Below, one piece after another: positions 14,774 to 14,919 of a stretch of 14,919 nucleotides of DNA. Position 1 is the first letter of the stretch. The number at the start of each line of letters is the position of its first letter. The stretch covers positions 1-14,919 of the forward strand of contig JBHLPI010000049.1 of assembly GCA_048939595.1 (NCBI GenBank). The letters run 5' to 3'. Under the pieces are notes generated by a model. The model did no database searches. It saw only the letters and a program-made list of their open reading frames with translations, and was not told the origin of the DNA. The translations under genes were made by a program, and so were the position numbers. Origin of the DNA: Hermodarchaeum sp048939595. Lineage in GTDB: Archaea; Asgardarchaeota; Hermodarchaeia; Hermodarchaeales; Hermodarchaeaceae.

Positions 14774-14803
14774 TTTACACCTGAAATACTTAATGGGTGT
14801 AAA
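14774..14803. promoter_or_regulatory. Inverted repeat TTTACACC-N14-GGTGTAAA at the inositol-phosphate synthase start
   Basis: Perfect 8-base arms (14774-14781 and 14796-14803) flank 14 bases. One arm abuts the TATA box and the other includes the ribosome binding site, so the repeat spans the expected transcript start. A protein bound here would block transcription. Confidence 0.5.
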
Positions 14804-14811
14804 GTATATAG
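14804..14811 (-). promoter_or_regulatory. TATA box of inositol-phosphate synthase
   Basis: The minus strand reads CTATATAC, about 33 bases before the ATG, giving an expected start near 14782 and a leader of about 10 bases. Beyond it, 14812-14919 shows no gene. Confidence 0.6.
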
Positions 14812-14919
14812 GCGTCTAAGCTGTGGACACCATTTAAGCATTTCTCCTCTTTTCACAGTAAAGATGTCTCAAGCCAGCAAATTAAAAACGGTGAATTCTC
14901 TAAGACGCTAGCGAGCAGC

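Noticed and set aside
1..14919. CRISPR arrays, insertion sequences or prophage
   Set aside because: No spaced direct repeats, transposase, integrase or phage-like gene was found on either strand.

Overview
The window looks like a chromosomal segment of an archaeon. Genes are closely packed and mostly single units that alternate between strands. Several have TATA-like boxes about 25-30 bases before the inferred transcript start, some have GGTG- or GGAG-type ribosome binding sites, and one transcript looks leaderless. The gene families are archaeal: archaeal-type S-adenosylmethionine synthetase, a Ser-His-Asp signal peptidase, an archaeal Ski2-like helicase, a DUF99 protein, a tetraether-lipid-synthase-type radical SAM enzyme, INO1-type inositol-1-phosphate synthase and an Orc1/Cdc6-like ATPase. 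An Rpn11-like JAMM protein and a Roadblock protein fit Asgard or related TACK archaea, but the lineage is inferred and cannot be fixed from this window. No tRNA, rRNA, IS element or CRISPR array was seen.

Layout. Bases 1-183 hold nothing I recognise. Next come the signal peptidase (-), an unknown 250-residue protein (+) and a small two-helix membrane protein (+). SAM synthetase (-) then faces an unknown two-gene unit (+, 406 and 258 residues) across a 199-base divergent promoter region with a 17-base palindrome. The unknown unit runs head-on into the Ski2-like helicase (-), and their stop codons interlock. Next are a JAMM protease with a C-terminal membrane anchor (+), a Roadblock protein with a long acidic, proline-rich tail (-), and a degenerate Orc1/Cdc6-like ATPase (+) converging on DUF99 (-). 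A GC-rich, highly self-complementary stretch without a credible gene (about 11543-11780) follows and is probably an unidentified structured RNA. The last part holds the radical SAM enzyme (-), a divergent ribbon-helix-helix regulator (+) and inositol-1-phosphate synthase (-).

How the genes fit together. The clearest theme is membrane lipid synthesis at 11796-14771: a likely tetraether-forming enzyme and the enzyme for the inositol head-group precursor flank a small DNA-binding regulator, with inverted repeats in the promoter regions of both enzymes. SAM synthetase makes the cofactor used by the radical SAM enzyme, but it sits 8 kb away and a link is only inference. The most unusual items are the unidentified structured RNA, the Orc-like ATPase with altered Walker motifs, and the membrane-anchored Rpn11-like protease.
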